This document shows, one piece after another, positions 48,479-63,057 of a DNA stretch of 64,000 bases; the first letter of the stretch is position 1, and each line of letters starts with the position of its first letter. Below the pieces are notes generated by a model, which was not told the DNA's origin, made no database searches, and was given only the letters and a program-made list of their open reading frames with translations. The stretch is taken from NCBI GenBank assembly GCA_032622095.1, contig CP136066.1, positions 42,855,835 to 42,919,834 on the forward strand, given 5' to 3'. The stretch comes from Siphonodentalium dalli (lineage: Eukaryota > Mollusca > Scaphopoda > Gadilida > Siphonodentaliidae). The translations under genes and the position numbers were made by a program.

Positions 48479-51400
48479 TCTACGGGTGTAACCAGAGTAG
48501 AGATACATGACATGATCTATATGATCTATACGGGTATAGCCAGAGTAGAGGTACATGACATGATCTATATGATCTCTACGGGTGTAACCAGAGTAGAGGT
48601 ACATGATATGATCTATATGATCTATACGGGTATAGCCAGAGTAGAAGTACATGATATGATCTATATGATCTCTATGGGTGTAGCCAGAGTAGAGATACAT
48701 GATATGATCTATATGATCTATACGGGTATAGCCAGAGTAGAGATACATGACATGATATATATGATCTATACGGGTGTAGCCAGAGTAGAGGTACATGATA
48801 TGATATATATTATGATGATCCATCCTGGGTGGAATATGATCTCTACGGGTGTAGCCAGAGTAGAGATACATGACATGATCTATATGATCTCTACGGGTGT
48901 AGCCAGAGTAGAGGTACATGATATGATCTATATGATCTATACGGGTGTAGCCAGAGTAGAGGTACATGATATGATCTATATGATCTCTACGGGTATAGCC
49001 AGAGTAGAGGTACATGATATGATATATATTATGATGATCCATCCTGGGTGGAATATGATCTCTACGGGTATAGCCAGAGTAGAGATTCGTGACAAGATCT
49101 ATATGATCTCTACGGGTGTGGCCAGAGTAGAGATACATGATATGATATATATGATCTCTACGGGTGTAGCCAGAGTAGAGATACATGACATGATCTATAT
49201 GATCTCTACGGGTATAGCCAGAGTAGAGGTACATGATATGATCTATATGATCTCTACGGGTGTAGCCAGAGTAGAGATACATGCCATGATCTATATGATC
49301 TCTATATGTGTAGCCAGAGTAGAGATACATGACATGATCTATATGATCTCTACGGGTGTAGCCAGAGTAGAGGTACATGATATGATCTATATGATCTCTA
49401 CGGGTGTAGCCAGAGTAGAGATACATGCCATGATCTATATGATCTCTATATGTGTAGCCAGAGTAGAGGTACATGATATGATCTATATGATCTCTACGGA
49501 TATAGCCAGAGTAGAGATACATGATATGATCTATATGATCTCTACGGGTGTAGCCAGAGTAGAGATACATGACATGATCTATATGATCTCTATGGGTGTA
49601 GCCAGAGTAGAGGTACATGATATGATCTATATGATCTCTACGGGTATAGCCAGAGTAGAGATACATGACATGATCTATATGATCTCTACGGGTATAGCCA
49701 GAGTAGAGGTACATGATATGATCTATATGATCTCTACGGGTGTAGCCAGAGTAGAGATACATGCCATGATCTATATGATCTCTATATGTGTAGCCAGAGT
49801 AGAGGTACATGATATGATCTATATGATCTCTACGGATATAGCCAGAGTAGAGATACATGATATGATCTATATGATCTCTACGGGTATAGCCATAGTAGAG
49901 ATACATGCCATGATCTATATGATCTATACGGGTATAGCCAGAGTAGAGATACATGATATGATCTATATGATCTCTGCGGGTATAGCCAGAGTAGAGATAC
50001 ATGATATGATCTATATGATCTCTACGGGTATAGCCAGAGTAGAGATACATGCCATGATCTATATGATCTATACGGGTATAGCCAGAGTAGAGATACATGA
50101 TATGATCTATATGATCTCTACGGGTGTAGCCAGAGTAGAGATACATGACATGATCTATATGATCTCTACGGATGTAGCCAGAGTAGAGATACATGGTATG
50201 ATCTATATGATCTCTACGGGTGTAGCCAGAGTAGAGATACATGACATGATCTATATGATCTCTATGGGTGTAGCCAGAGTAGAGGTACATGATATGATCT
50301 ATATGATCTCTACGGGTATAGCCAGAGTAGAGATACATGACATGATCTATATGATCTCTACGGGTATAGCCAGAGTAGAGGTACATGATATGATCTATAT
50401 GATCTCTACGGGTGTAGCCAGAGTAGAGATACATGCCATGATCTATATGATCTCTATATGTGTAGCCAGAGTAGAGGTACATGATATGATCTATATGATC
50501 TATACGGATATAGCCAGAGTAGAGATACATGATATGATCTATATGATCTCTACGGGTATAGCCAGAGTAGAGATACATGCCATGATCTATATGATCTATA
50601 CGGGTATAGCCAGAGTAGAGATACATGATATGATCTATATGATCTCTACGGGTGTAGCCAGAGTAGAGATACATGACATGATCTATATGATCTCTACGGA
50701 TGTAGCCAGAGTAGAGATACATGCCATGATCTATATGATCTCTACGGGTGTAACCAGAGTAGAGGTACATGATATGATCTATATGATCTCTACGGGTGTA
50801 GCCAGAGTAGAGATACATGCCATGATCTATATGATCTCTACGGGTATAGCCAGAGTAGAGATACATGCCATGATCTATATGATCTATACGGGTGTAGCCA
50901 GAGTAGAGATACATGATATGATCTATATGATCTCTACGGGTATAGCCAGAGTAGAGATACATGCCATGATCTATATGATCTATACGGGTGTAGCCAGAGT
51001 AGAGATACATGATATGATCTATATGATCTCTACGGGTGTAGCCAGAGTAGAGATACATGCCATGATCTATATGATATATACGGGTGTAGCCAGAGTAGAG
51101 GTACATGATATGATCTATATGATCTCTACGGATGTAGCCAGAGTAGAGATACATGACATGATATATATTATGATGATCCATCCTGGGTGGAATATGATCT
51201 ATACGGGTGTAACCAGAGTAGAGATTCATGACATGATCTATATGATCTCTACGGGTATAGCCAGAGTAGAGGTACATGCTATGATATATATTATGATGAT
51301 CCATCCTGGGTGGAATATGATCTCTACGGGTGTAACCAGAGTAGAGATACATGACATGATCTATATGATCTATACGGGTTTAGCTAGAGTAGAGGTACAT

Positions 51401-54400
51401 GCTATGATATATATTATGATGATCCATCCTGGGTGGAATATGATCTCTACGGGTGTAACCAGAGTAGAGATACATGACATGATCTATATGATCTATACGG
51501 GTGTAGCCAGAGTAGAGGTACATGATATGATCTATATGATCTCTACGGGTGTAGCCAGAGTAGAGATACATGACATGATATATATTATGATGATCCATCC
51601 TGGGTGGAATATGATCTCTACGGGTGTAACCAGAGTAGAGATACATGATATGATCTATATGATCTATACGGGTGTAGCCAGAGTAGAGATACATGATATG
51701 ATCTATATGATCTCTACGGGTGTAGCCAGAGTAGAGGTACATGATATGATCTATATGATCTCTACGGATGTAGCCAGAGTAGAGATACATGACATGATAT
51801 ATATTATGATGATCCATCCTGGGTGGAATATGATCTCTACGGGTGTAACCAGAGTAGAGATTCATGACATGATCTATATGATCTCTACGGGTATAGCCAG
51901 AGTAGAGGTACATGCTATGATATATATTATGATGATCCATCCTGGGTGGAATATGATCTCTACGGGTTTAACCAGAGTAGAGATACATGCCATGATCTAT
52001 ATGATCTATACGGGTGTAGCCAGAGTAGAGGTACATGATATGATATATATGATCTCTACGGGTGTAACCAGAGTAGAGATACATGACATGATCTATATGA
52101 TCTCTACGGGTATAGCCAGAGTAGAGGTACATGCTATGATATATATTATGATGATCCATCCTGGGTGGAATATGATCTCTACGGGTGTAGCCAGAGTAGA
52201 GGTACATGATATGATCTATATGATCTCTACGGGTATAGCCAGAGTAGAGGTACATGCTATGATATATATTATGATGATCCATCCTGGGTGGAATATGATC
52301 TCTACGGGTGTAGCCAGAGTAGAGGTACATGATATGATCTATATGATCTCTACGGGTATAGCCAGAGTAGAGGTACATGCTATGATATATATTATGATGA
52401 TCCATCCTGGGTGGAATATGATCTCTACGGGTGTATCCAGAGTAGAGATACATGCCATGATCTATATGATCTATACGGGTGTAGCCAGAGTAGAGATTCA
52501 TGACATGATTTATATGATCTCTACGGGTGTAGCCAGAGTAGAGGTACAAGACATGATCTATATGATCTCTATATGTGTAGCCAGAGTAGAGATACATGAT
52601 ATGATCTATATGATCTCTATATGTGTAGCCAGAGTAGAGGTACATGCTATGATATATATTATGATGATCCATCCTGGGTGGAATATGATCTCTACGGGTG
52701 TATCCAGAGTAGAGATACATGCCATGATCTATATGATCTATACGGGTGTAGCCAGAGTAGAGATTCATGACATGATTTATATGATCTCTACGGGAGTAGC
52801 CAGAGTAGAGGTACAAGACATGATCTATATGATCTCTATATGTGTAGCCAGAGTAGAGATACATGATATGATCTATATGATCTCTATATGTGTAGCCAGA
52901 GTAGAGATACATGACATGATCTATATGATCTCTACGGGTGTAGCCAGAGTAGAGGTACATGATATGATATATATGATCTCTACGGGTATAGCCAGAGTAG
53001 AGATACATGACATGATATATATTATGATGATCCATCCTGGGTGGAATATGATCTCTACGGGTGTAGCCAGAGTAGAAATACCTGACATGATCTATATGAT
53101 CTCTACGGGTATAGCCAGAGTAGAGGTACATGCTATGATATATATTATGATGATCCATCCTGGGTGGAATATGATCTCTACGGGTGTATCCAGAGTAGAG
53201 ATACATGCCATGATCTATATGATCTATACGGGTGTAGCCAGAGTAGAGGTACATGATATGATCTATATGATCTCTACGGGTATAGCCAGAGTAGAGGTAC
53301 ATGATATGATATATATTATGATGATCCATCCTGGGTGGAATATGATCTCTACGGGTGTAACCAGAGTAGAGATACATGCCATGATCTATATGATCTATAC
53401 GGGTGTAGCCAGAGTAGAGGTACATGATATGATCTATATGATCTCTACGGGTGTAGCCAGAGTAGAGGTACATGATAAGATCTATATGATCTCTACGGGT
53501 GTAGCCAGAGTAGAGGTACATGATATGATCTATATGATCTATACGGGTGTAGCCAGAGTAGAGATACATGCCATGATCTATATGATCTATACGGGTGTAG
53601 CCAGAGCAGAGGTACATGATATGATCTATATGATCTCTACGGGTGTAGCCAGAGTAGAGGTACATGATATGATCTATATGATCTCTATGGGTGTAGCCAG
53701 AGTAGAGATACATGATATGATCTATATAATCTCTACGGGTATAGCCAGAGTAGAGATACATGACATGATCTATATGATCTCTACGGGTGTAGCCAGAGTA
53801 GAGGTACATGATATGATCTATATGATCTATACGGGTGTAGCCAGAGTAGTGATACATGATATGATCTATATGATCTCTACGGAAATAGCCAGAGTAGAGG
53901 TACATGATATGATCTATATGATATCTACGGGTATAGCCAGAGTAGAGGTACATGATATGATCTATATAATCTCTACGGGTATAGCCATAGTAGAGGTACA
54001 TGATATGATCTATATGATCTCTACGGGTATAGCCAGAGTAGAGGTACATGATATGATCTATATGATCTATACGGGTGTAGCCAGAGTAGAGGTACATGAT
54101 ATGATCTATATGATCTATACGGGTGTAGCCAGAGTAGAGATTCATGACATGATTTATATGATCTCTACGGGTGTAGCCAGAGTAGAGGTACATGATATGA
54201 TCTATATGATCTATACGGGTGTAGCCAGAGTAGAGATTCATGACATGATTTATATGATCTCTACGGGTGTAGCCAGAGTAGAGATACATGACATGATATA
54301 TATGATCTCTATATGTGTAGCCAGAGTAGAGATACATGACATGATATATATGATCTCTATATGTGTAGCCAGAGTAGAGATACATGACATGATCTATATG

Positions 54401-57400
54401 ATCTATACGGGTATAGCCAGAGTAGAGGTACATGATATGATCTATATGATCTCTATATGTGTAGCCAGAGTAGAGGTACATGATATGATATATATGATCT
54501 CTACGGGTGTAGCCAGAGTAGAGATACATGCCATGATCTATATGATCTATACGGGTGTAGCCAGAGTAGAGATACATGATATGATCTATATGATCTCTAT
54601 ATGTGTAGCCAGAGTAGAGGTACATGATATGATCTATATGATCTATACGGGTGTAGCCAGAGTAGAGATTCATGACATGATTTATATGATCTCTACGGGT
54701 GTAGCCAGAGTAGAGGTACATGATATGATCTATATGATCTATACGGGTGTAGCCAGAGTAGAGATTCATGACATGATTTATATGATCTCTACGGGTGTAG
54801 CCAGAGTAGAGATACATGACATGATATATATGATCTCTATATGTGTAGCCAGAGTAGAGATACATGACATGATATATATGATCTCTATATGTGTAGCCAG
54901 AGTAGAGATACATGACATGATCTATATGATCTATACGGGTATAGCCAGAGTAGAGGTACATGATATGATCTATATGATCTCTATATGTGTAGCCAGAGTA
55001 GAGGTACATGATATGATATATATGATCTCTACGGGTGTAGCCAGAGTAGAGATACATGCCATGATCTATATGATCTATACGGGTGTAGCCAGAGTTGAGA
55101 TACATGATATGATCTATATGATCTCTATATGTGTAGCCAGAGTAGAGGTACATGATATGATATATATGATCTCTACGGGTGTAGCCAGAGTAGAGGTACA
55201 TGATATGATATATTTGATCTATACGGGTGTAACCAGAGTAGAGATACATGATATGATCTATATGATCTCTATATGTGTAGCCAGAGTAGAGATACATGAC
55301 ATGATCTATATGATCTATACGGGTATAGCCAGAGTAGAGGTACATGCTATGATATATATGATCTATACGGGTGTAGCCAGAGTAGAGGTACATGATATGA
55401 TCTATATGATCTATACGGGTGTAGCCAGAGTAGAGGTACATGATATGATCTATATGATCTCTACGGGTGTAGCCAGAGTAGAGGTACATGATATGATCTA
55501 TATGATCTCTACGGGTATAGCCAGAGTAGAGGTACATGATATGATCTATATGATCTCTACGGGTATAGCCAGAGTAGAGGTACATGCTATGATATATATT
55601 ATGATGATCCATCCTGGGTGGAATATGATCTCTACGGGTGTAACCAGAGTAGAGATACATGACATGATCTATATGATCTCTATATGTGTAGCCAGAGTAG
55701 AGATACATGACATGATCTATATGATCTCTACGGGTGTAGCCAGAGTAGAGGTACATGATATGATCTATATGATCTCTATATGTGTAGCCAGAGTAGAGAT
55801 ACATGACATGATCTATATGATCTCTACGGGTGTAGCCAGAGTAGAGATACATGATATGATCTATATGATCTATACGGGTATAGCCAGAGTAGAGGTACAT
55901 GATATGATCTATATGATCTATACGGGTATAGCCAGAGTAGAGGTACATGATATGATCTATATGATCTCTATATGTGTAGCCAGAGTAGAGATACATGACA
56001 TGATCTATATGATCTCTACGGGTGTAGCCAGAGTAGAGGTACATGATATGATCTATATGATCTCTATATGTGTAGCCAGAGTAGAGATACATGACATGAT
56101 CTATATGATCTCTACGGGTGTAGCCAGAGTAGAGATACATGATATGATCTATATGATCTATACGGGTATAGCCAGAGTAGAGGTACATGATATGATCTAT
56201 ATGATCTATACGGGTATAGCCAGAGTAGAGGTACATGATATGATCTATATGATCTATACGGGTATAGCCAGCGTAGAGGTACATGATATGATCTATATGA
56301 TCTCTATATGTGTAGCCAGAGTAGAGATACATGACATGATCTATATGATCTCTACGGGTGTAGCCAGAGTAGAGATACATGACATGATCTATATGATCTC
56401 TACGGGTGTAGCCAGAGTAGAGGTACATGATATGATCTATATGATCTCTATATGTGTAGCCAGAGTAGAGATACATGACATGATCTATATGATCTCTACG
56501 GGTGTAGCCAGAGTAGAGATACATGATATGATCTATATGATATCTACGGGTATAGCCAGAGTAGAGGTACATGATATGATCTATATAATCTCTACGGGTG
56601 TAGCCAGAGTAGAGATACATGACATGATCTATATGATCTCTACGGGTGTAGCCAGAGTAGAGATACATGATATGATCTATATGATCTCTACGGGTATAGC
56701 CAGAGTAGAGGTACATGATATGATCTATATAATCTCTACGGGTGTAGCCAGAGTAGAGGTACATGACATGATCTATATGATCTATACAGGTATAGCCAGA
56801 GTAGAGGTACATGATATGATCTATATGATCTATACGGGTGTAGCCAGAGTAGAGATACATGACATGATATATGTGATCTCTATATGTGTAGCCAGAGTAG
56901 AGATACATGACATGATCTATATGATCTCTACGGGTGTAGCCAGAGTAGAGGTACATGATATGATCTATATGATCTCTATATGTGTAGCCAGAGTAGAGAT
57001 ACATGACATGATCTATATGATCTCTACGGGTGTAGCCAGAGTAGAGATACATGATATGATCTATATGATCTATACGGGTATAGCCAGAGTAGAGGTACAT
57101 GATATGATCTATATGATCTATACGGGTATAGCCAGAGTTGAGGTACATGATATGATCTATATGATCTCTATATGTGTAGCCAGAGTAGAGATACATGACA
57201 TGATCTATATGATCTCTACGGGTGTAGCCAGAGTAGAGGTACATGATATGATCTATATGATCTCTATATGTGTAGCCAGAGTAGAGATACATGACATGAT
57301 CTATATGATCTCTACGGGTGTAGCCAGAGTAGAGATACATGATATGATCTATATGATCTATACGGGTATAGCCAGAGTAGAGGTACATGATATGATCTAT

Positions 57401-59998
57401 ATGATCTATACGGGTATAGCCAGAGTAGAGGTACATGATATGATCTATATGATCTATACGGGTATAGCCAGCGTAGAGGTACATGATATGATCTATATGA
57501 TCTCTATATGTGTAGCCAGAGTAGAGATACATGACATGATCTATATGATCTCTACGGGTGTAGCCAGAGTAGAGATACATGACATGATCTATATGATCTC
57601 TACGGGTGTAGCCAGAGTAGAGGTACATGATATGATCTATATGATCTCTATATGTGTAGCCAGAGTAGAGATACATGACATGATCTATATGATCTCTACG
57701 GGTGTAGCCAGAGTAGAGATACATGATATGATCTATATGATATCTACGGGTAAAGCCAGAGTAGAGGTACATGATATGATCTATATAATCTCTACGGGTG
57801 TAGCCAGAGTAGAGATACATGACATGATCTATATGATCTCTACGGGTGTAGCCAGAGTAGAGATACATGATATGATCTATATGATATCTACGGGTATAGC
57901 CAGAGTAGAGGTACATGATATGATCTGTATAATCTCTACGGGTGTAGCCAGAGTAGAGGTACATGATATGATCTATATGATCTCTACGGGTATAGCCAGA
58001 GTAGAGGTACATGATATGATCTATATGATCTATACGGGTGTAGCCAGAGTAGAGATTCATGACATGATTTATATGATCTCTACGGGTGTAGCCAGAGTAG
58101 AGATACATGCCATGATCTATATGATCTATACGGGTGTAGCCAGAGTAGAGATTCATGACATGATTTATATGATCTCTACGGGTGTAGCCAGAGTAGAGAT
58201 ACATGACATGATATATATGATCTCTATATGTGTAGCCAGAGTAGAGATACATGACATGATATATATGACCTCTATATGTGTAGCCAGGGTATAGATACAA
58301 GACATGATATATATGATCTCTATATGTGTAGCCAGAGTAGAGATACATGACATGATCTATATGATCTCTATATGTGTAGCCAGAGTAGAGATACATGATA
58401 TGATCTATATGATCTCTATATGTGTAGCCAGAGTAGAGATACATGATATGATCTATATGATCTCTATATGTGTAGCCAGAGTAGAGATACATGATATGAT
58501 CTATATGATCTCTATATGTGTAGCCAGAGTAGAGATACATGATATGATCTATATGATCTCTACGCGTGTAGCCAGAGTAGAGATACATGACATGATCTAT
58601 ATGATCTATACGGGTGTAGCCAGAGTAGAGATACATGATATGATCTATATGATCTCTACGGATATAGCCAGAGTAGAGATACATGATATGATCTATATGA
58701 TCTATATGGGTGTAGCCAGAGTAGAGATACCTGACATGATATATATGATCTCTATATGTGTAGCCAGAGTAGAGATACATGACATGATCTATATGATCTC
58801 TATATGTGTAGCCAGAGTAGAGATACATGATATGATCTATATGATCTCTATATGTGTAGCCAGAGTAGAGATACATGATATGATATATATGATCTCTATA
58901 TGTGTAGCCAGAGTAGAGATACATGACATGATCTATATGATCTCTATATGTGTAGCCAGAGTAGAGATACATGATATGATCTATATGATCTCTATATGTG
59001 TAGCCAGAGTAGAGATACATGATATGATCTATATGATCTCTATATGTGTAGCCAGAGTAGAGATACATGACATGATCTATATGATCTCTACGGGTGTAGC
59101 CAGAGTAGAGGTACATGATATGATCTATATGATCTCTATATGTGTAGCCAGAGTAGAGATACATGACATGATCTATATGATCTCTACGGGTGTAGCCAGA
59201 GTAGAGATACATGATATGATCTATATGATCTATACGGGTATAGCCAGAGTAGAGGTACATGATATGATCTATATGATCTATACGGGTATAGCCAGAGTAG
59301 AGGTACATGATATGATCTATATGATCTCTATATGTGTAGCCAGAGTAGAGATACATGACATGATCTATATGATCTCTACGGGTGTAGCCAGAGTAGAGGT
59401 ACATGATATGATCTATATGATCTCTATATGTGTAGCCAGAGTAGAGATACATGACATGATCTATATGATCTCTACGGGTGTAGCCAGAGTAGAGATACAT
59501 GATATGATCTATATGATCTATACGGGTATAGCCAGAGTAGAGGTACATGATATGATCTATATGATCTATACGGGTATAGCCAGAGTAGAGGTACATGATA
59601 TGATCTATATGATCTATACGGGTATAGCCAGCGTAGAGGTACATGATATGATCTATATGATCTCTATATGTGTAGCCAGAGTAGAGATACATGACATGAT
59701 CTATATGATCTCTACGGGTGTAGCCAGAGTAGAGATACATGACATGATCTATATGATCTCTACGGGTGTAGCCAGAGTAGAGGTACATGATATGATCTAT
59801 ATGATCTCTATATGTGTAGCCAGAGTAGAGATACATGACATGATCTATATGATCTCTACGGGTGTAGCCAGAGTAGAGATACATGATATGATCTATATGA
59901 TATCTACGGGTATAGCCAGAGTAGAGGTACATGATATGATCTATATAATCTCTACGGGTGTAGCCAGAGTAGAGATACATGACATGATCTATATGATC
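48479..59998. repeat. 11.5-kb tandem segmental duplication, copy 2
   Basis: Nearly identical to copy 1. By eye I found about six substitutions (for example near 48669, 51076, 53988, 57138, 57755 and 58705) besides the two indels. The order of rare variant units, including a unit with GCGTAGAGG and one with CATAGTAGAG, is conserved. Confidence 0.9.
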
Positions 59999-62880
59999 TC
60001 TACGGGTGTAGCCAGAGTAGAGATACATGATATGATCTATATGATCTCTACGGGTATAGCCAGAGTAGAGGTACATGATATGATCTATATAATCTCTACG
60101 GGTGTAGCCAGAGTAGAGGTACATGACATGATCTATATGATCTATACAGGTATAGCCAGAGTAGAGGTACATGATATGATCTATATGATCTATACGGGTG
60201 TAGCCAGAGTAGAGATACATGACATGATATATATGATCTCTATATGTGTAGCCAGAGTAGAGATACATGACATGATCTATATGATCTCTACGGGTGTAGC
60301 CAGAGTAGAGGTACATGATATGATCTATATGATCTCTATATGTGTAGCCAGAGTAGAGATACATGACATGATCTATATGATCTCTACGGGTGTAGCCAGA
60401 GTAGAGATACATGATATGATCTATATGATCTATACGGGTATAGCCAGAGTAGAGGTACATGATATGATCTATATGATCTCTATATGTGTAGCCAGAGTAG
60501 AGATACATGACATGATCTATATGATCTCTACGGGTGTAGCCAGAGTAGAGGTACATGATATGATCTATATGATCTCTATATGTGTAGCCAGAGTAGAGAT
60601 ACATGACATGATCTATATGATCTCTACGGGTGTAGCCAGAGTAGAGATACATGATATGATCTATATGATCTATACGGGTATAGCCAGAGTAGAGGTACAT
60701 GATATGATCTATATGATCTATACGGGTATAGCCAGAGTAGAGGTACATGATATGATCTATATGATCTATACGGGTATAGCCAGCGTAGAGGTACATGATA
60801 TGATCTATATGATCTCTATATGTGTAGCCAGAGTAGAGATACATGACATGATCTATATGATCTCTACGGGTGTAGCCAGAGTAGAGATACATGACATGAT
60901 CTATATGATCTCTACGGGTGTAGCCAGAGTAGAGGTACATGATATGATCTATATGATCTCTATATGTGTAGCCAGAGTAGAGATACATGACATGATCTAT
61001 ATGATCTCTACGGGTGTAGCCAGAGTAGAGATACATGATATGATCTATATGATATCTACGGGTATAGCCAGAGTAGAGGTACATGATATGATCTATATAA
61101 TCTCTACGGGTGTAGCCAGAGTAGAGATACATGACATGATCTATATGATCTCTACGGGTGTAGCCAGAGTAGAGATACATGATATGATCTATATGATATC
61201 TACGGGTATAGCCAGAGTAGAGGTACATGATATGATCTATATAATCTCTACGGGTGTAGCCAGAGTAGAGGTACATGATATGATCTATATGATCTCTACG
61301 GGTATAGCCAGAGTAGAGGTACATGATATGATCTATATGATCTATACGGGTGTAGCCAGAGTAGAGATTCATGACATGATTTATATGATCTCTACGGGTG
61401 TAGCCAGAGTAGAGATACATGCCATGATCTATATGATCTATACGGGTGTAGCCAGAGTAGAGATTCATGACATGATTTATATGATCTCTACGGGTGTAGC
61501 CAGAGTAGAGATACATGACATGATATATATGATCTCTATATGTGTAGCCAGAGTAGAGATACATGACATGATATATATGACCTCTATATGTGTAGCCAGG
61601 GTAGAGATACAAGACATGATATATATGATCTCTATATGTGTAGCCAGAGTAGAGATACATGACATGATCTATATGATCTCTATATGTGTAGCCAGAGTAG
61701 AGATACATGATATGATCTATATGATCTCTATATGTGTAGCCAGAGTAGAGATACATGATATGATCTATATGATCTCTATATGTGTAGCCAGAGTAGAGAT
61801 ACATGATATGATCTATATGATCTCTATATGTGTAGCCAGAGTAGAGATACATGATATGATCTATATGATCTCTACGCGTGTAGCCAGAGTAGAGATACAT
61901 GACATGATCTATATGATCTATACGGGTGTAGCCAGAGTAGAGATACATGATATGATCTATATGATCTCTACGGATATAGCCAGAGTAGAGATACATGATA
62001 TGATCTATATGATCTATACGGGTGTAGCCAGAGTAGAGATACATGACATGATATATATGATCTCTATATGTGTAGCCAGAGTAGAGATACATGACATGAT
62101 CTATATGATCTCTATATGTGTAGCCAGAGTAGAGATACATGATATGATCTATATGATCTCTATATGTGTAGCCAGAGTAGAGATACATGATATGATATAT
62201 ATGATCTCTATATGTGTAGCCAGAGTAGAGATACATGACATGATCTATATGATCTCTATATGTGTAGCCTGAGTAGAGATACATGATATGATCTATATGA
62301 TCTCTATATGTGTAGCCAGAGTAGAGATACATGATATGATCTATATGATCTCAACGCGTGTAGCCAGAGTGGAGATACATGACATGATCTATATGATCTC
62401 TATATGTGTAGCCAGAGTAGAGATACAAGACATAATCTATATGATATATACGGGTGTAGCCAGAGTAGAGATACATGACATGATATATATGGTGATGATG
62501 CATCTGGAATATGATCTCTACGTGTGTAGCCAGAGTAGAGATTCATGACATGATCTATATGATCTCTACGTGTGTAGCCAGAGTAGAGATTCATGACATG
62601 ATCTATATGATCTCTACGTGTGTAGCCAGAGTAGAGATTCATGACATGATCTATATGATCTCTATATGTGTAACCAGAGTAGAGATTCATGACATGATCT
62701 ATATGATCTCTACGTGTGTAGCCAGAGTAGAGATTCATGACATGATCTATATGATCTCTATGGGTGTAGCCAGAGTAGAGATAAATGACAAGATCTATAT
62801 GATGATGCTTCATCCTCGAGATTCTGAGCTTAGAAATTATGTCAGGAGCAATAAAAACAAAGCTTAACTTTTTTCCACGC

Positions 62881-63050
62881 ATTTCTAACCAAATTTCGGT
62901 GGAATTCCTAACCATAGTTCAAATAGTGGGGTCTCCCCGGTGTTTAGTGTTTTGCTTATCGCATACTCTTTACGTATTGTTTGTTTACATAACATGGCAT
63001 TTGTTTACATGACACGGAGTAATATCATGACAATAACATGCAATTTACGC
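62881..63050 (+). repeat. Direct repeat flanking the satellite, right copy
   Basis: Partner of 34014-34134 in the same orientation; an extra ACATGGCATTTGTTTACATG stretch is a small internal duplication. Confidence 0.85.
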
Positions 63051-63057
63051 TGCACAT

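Larger units (their letters stand above)
34426..62818. repeat. Giant 48-bp / 75-bp minisatellite array, 28.4 kb
   Basis: The basic unit is 48 bp, starting ATGATCTCTACGGGTGTAGC and translating on the plus strand as MISTGVARVEIHDMIY. About 42 units carry a 27-bp insert (ATGATGATCCATCCTGGGTG), making 75 bp. I estimate about 570 units. Common variants: TCT/TAT, ACGGGT/ATATGT/ATGGGT, GTAGCC/ATAGCC/GTAACC, GAGATA/GAGGTA, GAC/GAT/GCC/GCT. Higher-order periods of 123 and 171 bp occur where 75-bp units are frequent (34.8-37.4, 39.5-41.7, 48.8-49.1, 51.1-53.3 kb). Edge units are the most diverged (62512-62818 mostly ACGTGTG). One frame on each strand is open for thousands of codons (for example + 34426-43875 and 46784-58294; - 51968-62332) only because units are multiples of three. 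I do not call them genes. Confidence 0.97.

Noticed and set aside
34405-62332. Giant open frames (up to 3836 codons) on both strands as repeat-protein genes
   Set aside because: Openness follows from unit lengths divisible by three; it holds on both strands at once, variants are mostly amino-acid changing, and no signal peptide, splice site or non-repeat domain is attached.
34426-62818. CRISPR-like array
   Set aside because: Units are contiguous with no unique spacers; the genome is clearly eukaryotic.
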